A stretch of 64,000 nucleotides of DNA from an uncultured Clostridia bacterium (GTDB lineage: Bacteria > Bacillota > Clostridia > Lachnospirales > CAMVHY01). The number at the start of each line of letters is the position of its first letter. Within the stretch, counting starts at the first letter, position 1. Where the stretch lies: NCBI GenBank assembly GCA_947427385.1, contig CANEHT010000002.1:62001-126000 (forward strand), written 5' to 3'. The notes under the pieces are model-generated. The model made no database searches, had not been told where the DNA came from, and saw only the letters and a list, made by a program, of their open reading frames with translations. This document shows positions 1 through 7,202 of this stretch, one piece after another. The position numbers were made by a program, and so were the translations under genes.

Positions 1-425
1 TTTAAAATTTGACCAAGTGTAAAAGAATCAAAATTTAATCCTAAAACAATTGGGAAATTTTTATCACAGGCTTTTGAAATTTCAATAATTCTTGCTTCAT
101 TGTCAATAAGTATATATGAATCATTTAAATATTTCACGTAGCAAATAGGGACTCTTTCGACAATATTAACAGAAATTTTATTTGGCAGCAAATAATTTAT
201 TTTTGCCGTGTTAATGAAATAGTTAGTGCGCAATTTTTTTTGAGCGGCAAATTTATTAAAAAGGAAAATATTTTCACCCGTATTAAAGTTAATTAAATCG
301 GAAACTTGTTTTTCAGTAACAAAATTATTTCCGGTTACAATTAATTCATCGATACAAAATATGGGTAAAAATAAAGTAACTAATGAAGCAAAACAAATAA
401 TGGCTAAAGCAAAATATTTTTTCAT
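1..425 (-). CDS. ftsQ: FtsQ/DivIB cell-division protein, N-terminal part (cut by window edge)
   Basis: This reading frame is open from an ATG at 425 to the window edge, giving 141 residues. It begins with a short cytoplasmic stub (MKKYF) and one hydrophobic segment (about residues 5-21). A POTRA-like region follows, with IDELIVTGNN, a leucine/asparagine-rich middle and the ending VNIVERVP, the usual FtsQ-type POTRA pattern. FtsQ/DivIB is a single-pass divisome protein that bridges FtsL/FtsB and the septal wall synthase. I chose the ATG at 425 over an in-frame ATG at 437 because the AGGATG-like ribosome site is well spaced only for 425. The C-terminal beta domain lies outside the window. tRNA-Leu lies just upstream on the same strand. 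Confidence 0.8.
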   Translation of the reverse strand, partial: MKKYFALAIICFASLVTLFLPIFCIDELIVTGNNFVTEKQVSDLINFNTGENIFLFNKFAAQKKLRTNYFINTAKINYLLPNKISVNIVERVPICYVKYLNDSYILIDNEARIIEISKACDKNFPIVLGLNFDSFTLGQIL

Positions 426-449
426 AAGTAAAAACATCCTAAAAAAATA

Positions 450-535
450 TACGGATAACAGGACTTGAACCTGCACGGATTTTTATATCCATTAGAACCT
501 GAATCTAACGCGTCTACCAATTCCGCCATATCCGT
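450..535 (-). tRNA. tRNA-Leu (anticodon CAG)
   Basis: Read on the minus strand, a 7-bp acceptor stem (ACGGATA with TATCCGT) closes a class II tRNA of 86 nt. The D-arm contains TTGGTAGACGCG. The anticodon stem is TTAGA/TCTAA around the loop TTCAGGT, giving anticodon CAG. A long variable arm follows, then the T-arm with GTTCAAGTC. The 3' CCA is not encoded. Confidence 0.95.
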
Positions 536-546
536 TTACGAATTTA

Positions 547-574
547 TTATTACATCATTCCAAAAAAAAATCAA
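547..574 (-). promoter_or_regulatory. Candidate sigma-A promoter of tRNA-Leu
   Basis: On the minus strand TTGATT (569-574) is followed after 16 nt by TAATAA (547-552), about 11 nt before the tRNA 5' end. The match is moderate but the position is right for a stable-RNA promoter. Confidence 0.4.
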
Positions 575-656
575 TGTATTCCAAAAATGTTTTTTACTCT
601 AAAAAAAGTCAAGTGTTTCTAGCGCCATAAAAAATTTCTGAATAGATAAATGTACA

Positions 657-690
657 AAAAAAAATTCGCTTATGCGAATTTTTATTTTTT
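657..690 (-). terminator. Rho-independent terminator of galE
   Basis: The inverted repeat AAAATTCGC / GCGAATTTT with a 4-nt loop is flanked by A and T runs. It lies about 40 nt past the galE stop and could work in both directions. Confidence 0.7.
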
Positions 691-728
691 GTAGCAGTAT
701 TTTAAAAAAATTGTTGCACAAAATAAAT

Positions 729-1691
729 TTAATGATTTTTATGCCAATTCCATGCACTCGAAATAATTTTTTCGGGCGTACAAAATTTTGGCTGCCAACC
801 AAGTTCATTTTTAATTTTTTCTGACGACGCAATTAAAATTGCGGGATCACCTACACGTCGTGGCGCAATCTCATAATTTATTTTTTTACCCGTTACAATT
901 TCTGCCGCCTTTACTATTTCCATGACACTCAAACCTTTATTATTACCAAGATTATAAATTTTGCTTTGGTCGGATAATTTTTCGAGCGCCAAAATGTGAG
1001 CAGCCGCAAGATCCGTGACGTGTATGTAATCTCGTATGCAAGTTCCATCTGGTGTCGGATAATCATTGCCAAAAATTTTTATCGTTTTATTATCGCGCAC
1101 GGCTTTTAAAATAATCGGAATCAAATGCGTTTCAGGATTATGTGCTTCACCAATCTGACCACTTTCGTCCGCACCAGCAACATTAAAATATCTGAGCGCA
1201 ACATATTTTATGCCGTAAGCTTTGTCAAACCAATGCAACATTTTTTCAATTGTAATTTTTGTTTCGCCATATGGATTAATTGGATTAACAGGATTGTCTT
1301 CCGTAATCGGAATTGATTGTGGCTCACCATAAACTGCTGCCGTCGATGAAAAAATTATTTTCTTGACATTATTTTTTCGCAATGAATTGAGAAGTGAAAA
1401 AGTTGCAAGCACATTGTTGTCATAATATTTTGCCGGATTAATCATACTTTCGCCAACTAATGAGAACGCAGCAAAATGTACGACGGAATCAATTTTTTCG
1501 TCATGAATAATTTTTTCCACAAGCTTTTCGTCACGAATATCACCTTCGTAAAATCGTGCGTCTTTTTGTAAAAATTCTTTGTGTCCATTAGAAAGATTGT
1601 CAATGACAACGATATCATAATTCTTTTTGATAAGCTCTAAAACCACATGACTACCGATGTAACCGGCACCGCCACAAATTAATATCGACAT
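729..1691 (-). CDS. galE: UDP-glucose 4-epimerase
   Basis: This 320-residue protein belongs to the extended short-chain dehydrogenase family and interconverts UDP-glucose and UDP-galactose in the cytoplasm, feeding envelope polysaccharide synthesis. It has the NAD-binding glycine motif GGAGYIGSH at residues 7-15, the SSTAAVYG strand with the catalytic Ser near 115-117, and the YGETK catalytic Tyr141-Lys145 pair. The substrate-binding region with RYFNVAGA and the C-terminal RVGDPAIL stretch are typical of GalE. Length is close to the usual 330. The ATG at 1691 is preceded by AAAGGTGAT. It stands alone, not in a sugar operon. Confidence 0.93.
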   Translation of the reverse strand: MSILICGGAGYIGSHVVLELIKKNYDIVVIDNLSNGHKEFLQKDARFYEGDIRDEKLVEKIIHDEKIDSVVHFAAFSLVGESMINPAKYYDNNVLATFSLLNSLRKNNVKKIIFSSTAAVYGEPQSIPITEDNPVNPINPYGETKITIEKMLHWFDKAYGIKYVALRYFNVAGADESGQIGEAHNPETHLIPIILKAVRDNKTIKIFGNDYPTPDGTCIRDYIHVTDLAAAHILALEKLSDQSKIYNLGNNKGLSVMEIVKAAEIVTGKKINYEIAPRRVGDPAILIASSEKIKNELGWQPKFCTPEKIISSAWNWHKNH

Positions 1692-1728
1692 TTTATCACC
1701 TTTTTTTACATTTTTATTAAATTTTGTC

Positions 1729-1757
1729 TTGCAACCGCTTTGTAATTATAGTATAAT
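1729..1757 (+). promoter_or_regulatory. Sigma-A promoter for the 1819 gene
   Basis: TTGCAA (1729-1734), a 17-nt spacer and a perfect TATAAT (1752-1757) lie about 60 nt before the ATG at 1819. Confidence 0.65.
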
Positions 1758-1818
1758 AAATAAATAAAAGAAAATTTCTGTCATATTTCAGTTTTTTTAC
1801 GCACAGGAGGTGTATTTT

Positions 1819-2820
1819 ATGCCACTTGATGATTTAACAGAACAACAAAGTAACACCGAAAATAATACTGAAAAATTTGATAATCATACCGAGAAATTTG
1901 ATGCACATTCTGAAAGATTTGATACACATTCTGAAAGATTTGATACACATTCTGAAAAATTTGACGCACATATTGAAAAATTTGATATACAAACAGAAAA
2001 AATTAATATTTCTGACGAACATAATGAAAAAATTGATATCCCAATACATGAAGTTCCTATACTTTCTGATAACTATCAAGATTTTTCACCAAAAATTTAT
2101 ACTAATGAAGAACTTGATAATTATACGCAAAAAATTAATTACTATACGAAAAAAAGAATGGATTATGTATTAAAGGAAGCATATCAAAAAAATTATGAAC
2201 GTTATTTGGAAGAAAAATATTTAGAAGATTCAATGGAAGCAGAAAAACAAAAACAACGCATAAAAAAAGAAACTATAATTCTTTACATGATGCAAAAAAT
2301 AAAAGAAATGCAGGGTGGTATTCCAGCAACTCCTGAACAAATTCAAAAATTAATAAAAAATTTAGAAACAGCTATGGGTACATTAAAATCAATTTTAAAT
2401 TTAATTGCCAATCCTCATTTTAAAAAATTATTAAAAAAAGGTTTTAAGCTTATAAAAAAATTTAATAAACACTTAAGAAATAATGATATAATTTTAACAG
2501 AAAATGATTACCGAGATATTGTAGAGAAAAGTTTAAAACTTATATCAGAAACTGAAAGATTTCGTAATTCTGATAGTGTTACCAATTTAAAGAAATCATT
2601 TTGCATTTTAGTTAATTCAATGATTACGCTCAATGAAAGAATGTTAATGTTAGCAAATCAAGAAAGAACATCATTACAGCAAAAATTTGAAGGTTTACGT
2701 TCAAAAACTTTTGAACCTGTTCCACCAATGGAAGAAAAAACATTTGTAAAAACTTTTGCGTCAGGAGAAATACCACCACAAGAATTTGAAAGTGAAGACA
2801 TGCAACGAAAAAATTCCTAA
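1819..2820 (+). CDS. Unknown cytoplasmic protein with N-terminal heptad repeats
   Basis: I do not recognise this 333-residue protein. Residues about 17-70 consist of a seven-residue unit close to (S/T)E(K/R)FD(T/A)H repeated six to eight times, encoded by a 21-bp tandem repeat. The rest is charged and helical (KQKQRIKKE near residue 150, then several amphipathic helices) and looks coiled-coil rich. There is no signal peptide or membrane segment. ATG 1819 is chosen because AGGAGG (1805-1810) lies 8 nt upstream; the in-frame GTG at 1810 overlaps that site. The 3' end overlaps the convergent lipoprotein gene by 4 bp. It may be a structural or scaffold protein peculiar to the lineage. Confidence 0.8.
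   Translation: MPLDDLTEQQSNTENNTEKFDNHTEKFDAHSERFDTHSERFDTHSEKFDAHIEKFDIQTEKINISDEHNEKIDIPIHEVPILSDNYQDFSPKIYTNEELDNYTQKINYYTKKRMDYVLKEAYQKNYERYLEEKYLEDSMEAEKQKQRIKKETIILYMMQKIKEMQGGIPATPEQIQKLIKNLETAMGTLKSILNLIANPHFKKLLKKGFKLIKKFNKHLRNNDIILTENDYRDIVEKSLKLISETERFRNSDSVTNLKKSFCILVNSMITLNERMLMLANQERTSLQQKFEGLRSKTFEPVPPMEEKTFVKTFASGEIPPQEFESEDMQRKNS
1862..2030 (+). repeat. 21-bp in-frame tandem repeat (minisatellite)
   Basis: Consecutive 21-bp units of the type 'cattctgaaagatttgatac' repeat here. The central copies are nearly identical and the outer ones diverge. The unit length keeps the reading frame, so copy-number change would alter repeat number without breaking the gene. Confidence 0.85.
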
Positions 2821-4223
2821 TTGCACAAAAGATTATGAAGTGATTCTTCAAAACGAATTTTTTTATTCGTTAAGAGAATCTCTTTTTTTTGTCCCAAAAT
2901 AATTATTTTTGCATCTTGACTCATTTGAGTATTTAAATTTTTTATTTCTGAATCAAATTCCTGTTCATCAATCGCAAATTTTAACTGTGAAAAATTTTTC
3001 AAATGATAGTCCAAAAGATTGAACAAAATTTCATAATCAAATAATTTTTCTGGATGGAAGCCACCAATAAGCAAATCAAAATTTTTATTTTGTATCGCAA
3101 TCTTATATTCATCAAAATTTTTTTTATCAACAACTGAATTAATTCCGTAATCTGTCAAAGTTTTTTTAATTAATTCTGCCGTTTTTACTCGCTGAGAATT
3201 TTCAGCGTTTACCAAAATTTTTAAATTCACCGAGCCAACATATTCAGATATAATTTCTTTTGCTTGCTCGAGATCAACTTTTTCAATCTCTGTTTTAAAA
3301 ATTGAATTAGCAAGCATACAGCCATAAATTTCTGTTTTTATTTTATCCAGCGGCAAAATATTCAAAATCATATTATGTAATGGCTTAATGTTAAACAAAT
3401 TGTTCGTTGGATTAAAAAAAATAAATTCCAAATCATTTGTCTTGTAAAAAATTTTATCTGAATCATTACGAAATTTCCGTATTTCATTGCTATCCGTAAA
3501 TATTATGTCAATTATTTTTTGATTGAACGCACTCATATTTGTTTCTTTGTCCGGAATTATTAACACATTTATGTTTTTAAATTCTGGTGCGATGCCAAAA
3601 TATTTTTCATTTTTTTCGAGCGTCAAATCTTTCATACGACTATACGATGAAAATTTATACGGACCATCTGTAATAATTTGCGCAGGATTGCTGATTTCGT
3701 TTTCAAAATTTTTTTTCGGTATCACTGGAAAATTTAAATTATAAACGGAAACATAACCGCTGTCTTTGAATTTAATGTCCAATTCATGCGGCAATTTTTT
3801 TTTATACGAAATTACGTCGTCAAGTTTATAAAGCGATTCAAACGATTTTATTTGCTCAATTGAAAATATAACGTCGTCCGCATTTAAATTTGTTCCATCA
3901 CTCCAAAAAATATCTTCACGAAGTTTTACCGTTGCATTATAATTTTCGTCAAAAGTTATTTGCTCAACAAGATTATTCACAGGGCAACGTGCTTCGTCAA
4001 ATTTTATTAACGGTTCAAATGCTAATCGTAAAATTTTGTCGACACTTTCATCATTATTTTGTAAAGGATTAAACGTTTTTGGAATCGCCATTGATAAAAT
4101 TAAAGTATCATTTACTGATTCATTATTAATTTGTGTTGACTGTTCATCAATTTGATTTGCCATTTCATTTTTACAACCGCACAAAATAAAAATCAAAGAA
4201 AAAAGTAAAATTTTCTTGAACAT
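2817..4223 (-). CDS. Oligopeptide-type ABC transporter substrate-binding lipoprotein (SBP family 5)
   Basis: This 468-residue protein starts with a basic, hydrophobic signal peptide ending in a lipobox-like FILCGC, so it is probably a lipoprotein. The mature part follows the family 5 extracellular binding-protein plan: an early LRLAFEPLIKFD segment, TVKLREDIFWSDG (the hallmark 'FSDGT' region) and VIFSIEQIKSF. Family members bind peptides, nickel or other ligands for an importer; no permease or ATPase is encoded nearby, so the ligand is unknown. ATG 4223 is preferred over the upstream GTG because AAAGGTGA is 8 nt away, and this site overlaps the stop of the transglycosylase gene. It is the last gene of the rdgB-coaE-slt operon. 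Confidence 0.8.
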   Translation of the reverse strand: MFKKILLFSLIFILCGCKNEMANQIDEQSTQINNESVNDTLILSMAIPKTFNPLQNNDESVDKILRLAFEPLIKFDEARCPVNNLVEQITFDENYNATVKLREDIFWSDGTNLNADDVIFSIEQIKSFESLYKLDDVISYKKKLPHELDIKFKDSGYVSVYNLNFPVIPKKNFENEISNPAQIITDGPYKFSSYSRMKDLTLEKNEKYFGIAPEFKNINVLIIPDKETNMSAFNQKIIDIIFTDSNEIRKFRNDSDKIFYKTNDLEFIFFNPTNNLFNIKPLHNMILNILPLDKIKTEIYGCMLANSIFKTEIEKVDLEQAKEIISEYVGSVNLKILVNAENSQRVKTAELIKKTLTDYGINSVVDKKNFDEYKIAIQNKNFDLLIGGFHPEKLFDYEILFNLLDYHLKNFSQLKFAIDEQEFDSEIKNLNTQMSQDAKIIILGQKKEILLTNKKIRFEESLHNLLCN

Positions 4224-4228
4224 TATGT

Positions 4229-4786
4229 TCACCTTTTGTCAAAAACACTAAACAAAAAATCATATATTTTTTTGTAACGTACAACTTTTTTCAAATAATC
4301 ACGTGTTTCTTTAAACGGGATATATGATAATTTTTTTCCGTCCAGCGAATATTTTTGCAGCCATTTTGTAACGTTTCCACTCCCCGCATTATACGCACAA
4401 ACTGCGAGCGTAAAACTGTCAAATTGTTTGAAAAGCTTTTCGATATACCAACAACCAATTTGTATATTTATTTGCGGGTCAAAAATTTGCTCATAACTAT
4501 AATTTTGCAAACCAATTTCTTTTGCCGCCCAATCAGCTGTCGATTTACTTAGCTGCATTAAACCGCGTGCACCTTTATTTGAAATTGCTGTCGCTTTAAA
4601 TTTGCTTTCAGCATGAATAATCGCAAGAATCAGTGTCGTCTCTACATTATATTGCGCCGAATATTTTTTAATTATCGCCAAATGTTCACGTGGGAAAAAT
4701 AAATTTATCGCGCCCCATAAAAATGCAAACAGGAATAAAATTCGAAAAAATCTTTTGCACCATCTCAAATTTATTACACAAAACAT
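4229..4786 (-). CDS. Membrane-anchored lytic transglycosylase (SLT domain)
   Basis: This is a 185-residue murein lytic transglycosylase. A hydrophobic N-terminal segment (about residues 13-31) anchors or exports the protein. The SLT catalytic domain follows, with the catalytic glutamate E60 in HAESKF, the GARGLMQL motif at 73-80 and AYNAGSGNV further on, all standard for the Slt70/MltC-type goose-lysozyme fold. It cleaves the glycan strand with formation of 1,6-anhydroMurNAc. It overlaps coaE by 13 bp and is followed immediately by the binding lipoprotein. The start codon is not well supported by a ribosome site and may be translationally coupled. Confidence 0.88.
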   Translation of the reverse strand: MFCVINLRWCKRFFRILFLFAFLWGAINLFFPREHLAIIKKYSAQYNVETTLILAIIHAESKFKATAISNKGARGLMQLSKSTADWAAKEIGLQNYSYEQIFDPQINIQIGCWYIEKLFKQFDSFTLAVCAYNAGSGNVTKWLQKYSLDGKKLSYIPFKETRDYLKKVVRYKKIYDFLFSVFDKR

Positions 4787-5394
4787 GCCAATATTTTTTC
4801 TACTTCGTTTTGTAATTCTTCTCGCCCACCATTATTAACAATAATTTTATCAGCGTGATGCTTAGCGTCCTCAAACGATAATTGATATTTCAATCGATTT
4901 TCAATATCTTTTTGTGAGAGATTATCACGCTGCATCAATCTTTTTATTTTTACATTGTCATCCGCAAAAATTAGCCATGTTTCATCACATATTTTATTTA
5001 GCTGCGTTTCAATTAATAGCGGCGCTTCAATCACGATATATTTATAATTTTCCTGTTCAAAATAAAATGCTTTTATCTCATTTATAATTGCTTTTATGAT
5101 ATGTGGATGAGTTATCTCATTTAATTTTTGCAATTGTGTCGAGTCGTTAAAAACTTTTTCGGCTAATTTTTTTCTATCAATTTCAAAGCTATTATCTTGC
5201 AAAATATCCACGCCAAAATTTTTTATCAATTCTGTATATACGGGCGAGAGCGACATAATAATTTCATGAGAGATTTTATCAGCCGATATTAAATATCCAC
5301 CGAACGATTTTAAAATTTCACAGACAGTAGATTTTCCACTACCAATATTTCCGGTCACACCGATAATTTTAATTTGATTATTAATTTTAATCAC
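4774..5394 (-). CDS. coaE: Dephospho-CoA kinase
   Basis: This 206-residue enzyme carries out the last step of coenzyme A synthesis, phosphorylating the ribose 3'-OH of dephospho-CoA. The P-loop GNIGSGKS is at residues 15-22, followed by the family's SADKI segment, ITHPHI and APLLIE. The start is a GTG with a weak AGGG site, immediately downstream of rdgB (3-nt gap), so it is probably coupled. It is often next to DNA repair genes; here it lies with rdgB and a transglycosylase. Confidence 0.93.
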   Translation of the reverse strand: MIKINNQIKIIGVTGNIGSGKSTVCEILKSFGGYLISADKISHEIIMSLSPVYTELIKNFGVDILQDNSFEIDRKKLAEKVFNDSTQLQKLNEITHPHIIKAIINEIKAFYFEQENYKYIVIEAPLLIETQLNKICDETWLIFADDNVKIKRLMQRDNLSQKDIENRLKYQLSFEDAKHHADKIIVNNGGREELQNEVEKILACFV

Positions 5395-5397
5395 GCC

Positions 5398-5946
5398 CTA
5401 TAAATATTTTTTTATTAAATTCAATGCACATCGACGATGACTTATTTTATTTTTTAGTGGCGCTGACATCTCACCGATTGTCATTTTATATTCAGGCACA
5501 TAAAAAATTGGGTCGTATCCAAATCCGCCATCACCACAAATTTTATCCGCAATAAAACCATTTAAGTAACCATGTTCAATAAATTTACGTGAATCAGGAA
5601 AAACTAAAGCGATAGCACTAACGAATCTAGCAGTACGGTCGCGTGCATCATTCATCATTTTTAAAATTTCATTACATTTTTCAGTGTACGATGCATTTTG
5701 TAAAAATCTTGCCGAAAAAATACCGGGTGCGCCATTTAAAAAATTTATTTCGAGGCCAGAGTCATCAGCCAATGTAATACAACCAGTCTTTTGCATAACA
5801 GCGGTAGCTTTTTTTAATGCATTTTGTGCGAAAGTTTGACCATCTTCTACGATTTGTGGGTCCATCGCAAAAATTTCGTGCTCAGATAATATTTCACGTA
5901 CTTCACGTAATTTATCAGCATTACCACTAGCAAAAAATATTTTCAT
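5398..5946 (-). CDS. rdgB: Non-canonical purine NTP pyrophosphatase (RdgB/HAM1)
   Basis: This 182-residue enzyme hydrolyses ITP, dITP and XTP to monophosphates to keep deaminated purines out of nucleic acids. It has the N-terminal SGNADK motif, LADDSGLEI (metal-binding acidic residues) and the base-recognition stretch GDGGFGYDPIF near the C-terminus. Start ATG 5946 is chosen because AAAGGA lies 9 nt upstream; the in-frame TTG at 5952 lies inside that spacer. It is the first gene of the four-gene minus-strand operon. Confidence 0.93.
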   Translation of the reverse strand: MKIFFASGNADKLREVREILSEHEIFAMDPQIVEDGQTFAQNALKKATAVMQKTGCITLADDSGLEINFLNGAPGIFSARFLQNASYTEKCNEILKMMNDARDRTARFVSAIALVFPDSRKFIEHGYLNGFIADKICGDGGFGYDPIFYVPEYKMTIGEMSAPLKNKISHRRCALNLIKKYL

Positions 5947-6010
5947 ATCCAAAATTCCTTTTCATTTTTTACTGAAATTATATATTATTTCAATGCAAAA
6001 TTATACATTT

Positions 6011-6039
6011 TTGTTTTACGAAAAATTTTGTGATATGAT
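6011..6039 (+). promoter_or_regulatory. Sigma-A promoter of the mreB-type gene
   Basis: TTGTTT (6011-6016), a 17-nt spacer and TATGAT (6034-6039) lie about 30 nt before the start codon at 6068. Confidence 0.6.
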
Positions 6040-6067
6040 TATCAAAAATAAAAAAGGTGATTTTTTT

Positions 6068-7054
6068 ATGTTCAGTACTGATATCGGAATTGATCTTGGA
6101 ACTGCTAGCGTTTTAGTCTACGTCAAAGGTCAAGGTATTATCTTACAAGAACCTTCTGTCGTCGCTATCGATAATAGTTCCAAAAATGTTATGGCTGTCG
6201 GTGAGGAAGCTAAATTAATGCTCGGTCGTACTCCCGGTAATATTACTGCTGTCCGTCCATTACGTGAAGGCGTAATCTCAGATTATGATGTTACCGAAAA
6301 AATGCTTAAATATTTTATAAAAAAAGCTGTCGGTAAAAATTTATTTATCAAACCACGAATATCTGTTTGCGTCCCAAGCAGTGTTACCGAAGTTGAGAGA
6401 CGAGCTGTCGAAGATGCAACTCGTCAAGCTGGCGCACGTCAAGTTTATATAATTGAAGAACCAATAGCTGCCGCTATCGGTGCCGGCATTGATATTTCAC
6501 GCGCTTGTGGAAGCATGATTGTTGATATCGGCGGCGGTACAACCGATATCGCTGTTATTTCTTTAGGCGGCGCCGTCGTAAGCACATCGATTAAAGTTGC
6601 GGGCGATAATTTTGACGAAGCCATCACACGTTACATGAGAAAACAACATAATTTATTAGTTGGTGAACGCACTGCTGAAAGTTTAAAAATAAATATTGGT
6701 ACAGCATTTGAACGACCGGAAGTAACTTCAATGGATGTAAGAGGTCGCAATCTTATTACGGGCTTACCAAAAACAATTACTGTTACGTCGGAAGAAATGT
6801 TATTTGCATTAAGTGAATCTGTTTCAAGCGTTGTGGAAGCAGTTCATTATGTTTTAGAAAAAACGCCGCCCGAATTATCATCAGATATTTCTGACCGTGG
6901 AATAGTTATGACGGGTGGTGGAAGTTTACTTTACGGACTCGATAAATTAATTACGAATCGGACGGGAATTGAAACAACAATTGCGGAGAATGCAGTTTCA
7001 TGTGTAGCAATTGGCACAGGAAAATATATCGAATTTATTGCCACACATAAATAA
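6068..7054 (+). CDS. mreB: MreB/Mbl-type bacterial actin
   Basis: This 328-residue actin-fold ATPase forms membrane-associated filaments that organise lateral wall synthesis. It has the phosphate-1 motif DIGIDLGTASV near the N-terminus, SVCVPSSVTEVERRA, phosphate-2 VDIGGGTTDIAVISLGG, the adenosine motif VMTGGGSLLYGLD, and the typical ending AIGTGKYIEF. The ORF can be extended upstream, but AAAGGTGA (6053-6060) clearly marks ATG 6068. Unlike the usual mreBCD cluster there is no mreC or mreD next to it, and spoIVA follows 148 nt later. That resembles the solitary Mbl/MreBH paralogues, so the exact paralogue is uncertain. Confidence 0.9.
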   Translation: MFSTDIGIDLGTASVLVYVKGQGIILQEPSVVAIDNSSKNVMAVGEEAKLMLGRTPGNITAVRPLREGVISDYDVTEKMLKYFIKKAVGKNLFIKPRISVCVPSSVTEVERRAVEDATRQAGARQVYIIEEPIAAAIGAGIDISRACGSMIVDIGGGTTDIAVISLGGAVVSTSIKVAGDNFDEAITRYMRKQHNLLVGERTAESLKINIGTAFERPEVTSMDVRGRNLITGLPKTITVTSEEMLFALSESVSSVVEAVHYVLEKTPPELSSDISDRGIVMTGGGSLLYGLDKLITNRTGIETTIAENAVSCVAIGTGKYIEFIATHK

Positions 7055-7143
7055 ATTTCTACAAAAAATATTTTTTGTGTAAAAAAAATTAATGCGTACT
7101 AAAAATATTCTTGATAAAAAATAATTCGTAGGAAAATAATTTG

Positions 7144-7172
7144 TACTAATCAAAAAATAATCCTCATATATT
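7144..7172 (+). promoter_or_regulatory. Candidate sigma-E-type promoter of spoIVA
   Basis: TACTAAT (7144-7150) is followed after 14 nt by CATATATT (7165-7172). These match the Bacillus sigma-E consensus elements (about KMATATT and CATACAAT) at 5/7 and 6/8. Transcription would start near 7179. spoIVA belongs to the sigma-E regulon in Bacillus; the assignment here is inference. Confidence 0.4.
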
Positions 7173-7201
7173 GTTTAAAAACAATGGGAGGATTATTTTT
7201 T
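7152..7201 (+). promoter_or_regulatory. Hairpin containing the spoIVA ribosome binding site
   Basis: A perfect 14-bp inverted repeat (7152-7165 with 7188-7201) encloses a second small repeat (ATTGTTT/AAACAAT). The 3' arm contains GGGAGGA, the only ribosome site for the ATG at 7203, and ends in a T run. In read-through RNA from mreB it would act as a terminator and hide the ribosome site. Confidence 0.75.
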
Positions 7202-7202
7202 T

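Noticed and set aside
1862-2030. 21-bp repeats considered as iterons or a replication origin
   Set aside because: They lie within a coding sequence with a good start and are explained by the heptad protein repeat; no dnaA boxes or replication genes are nearby.
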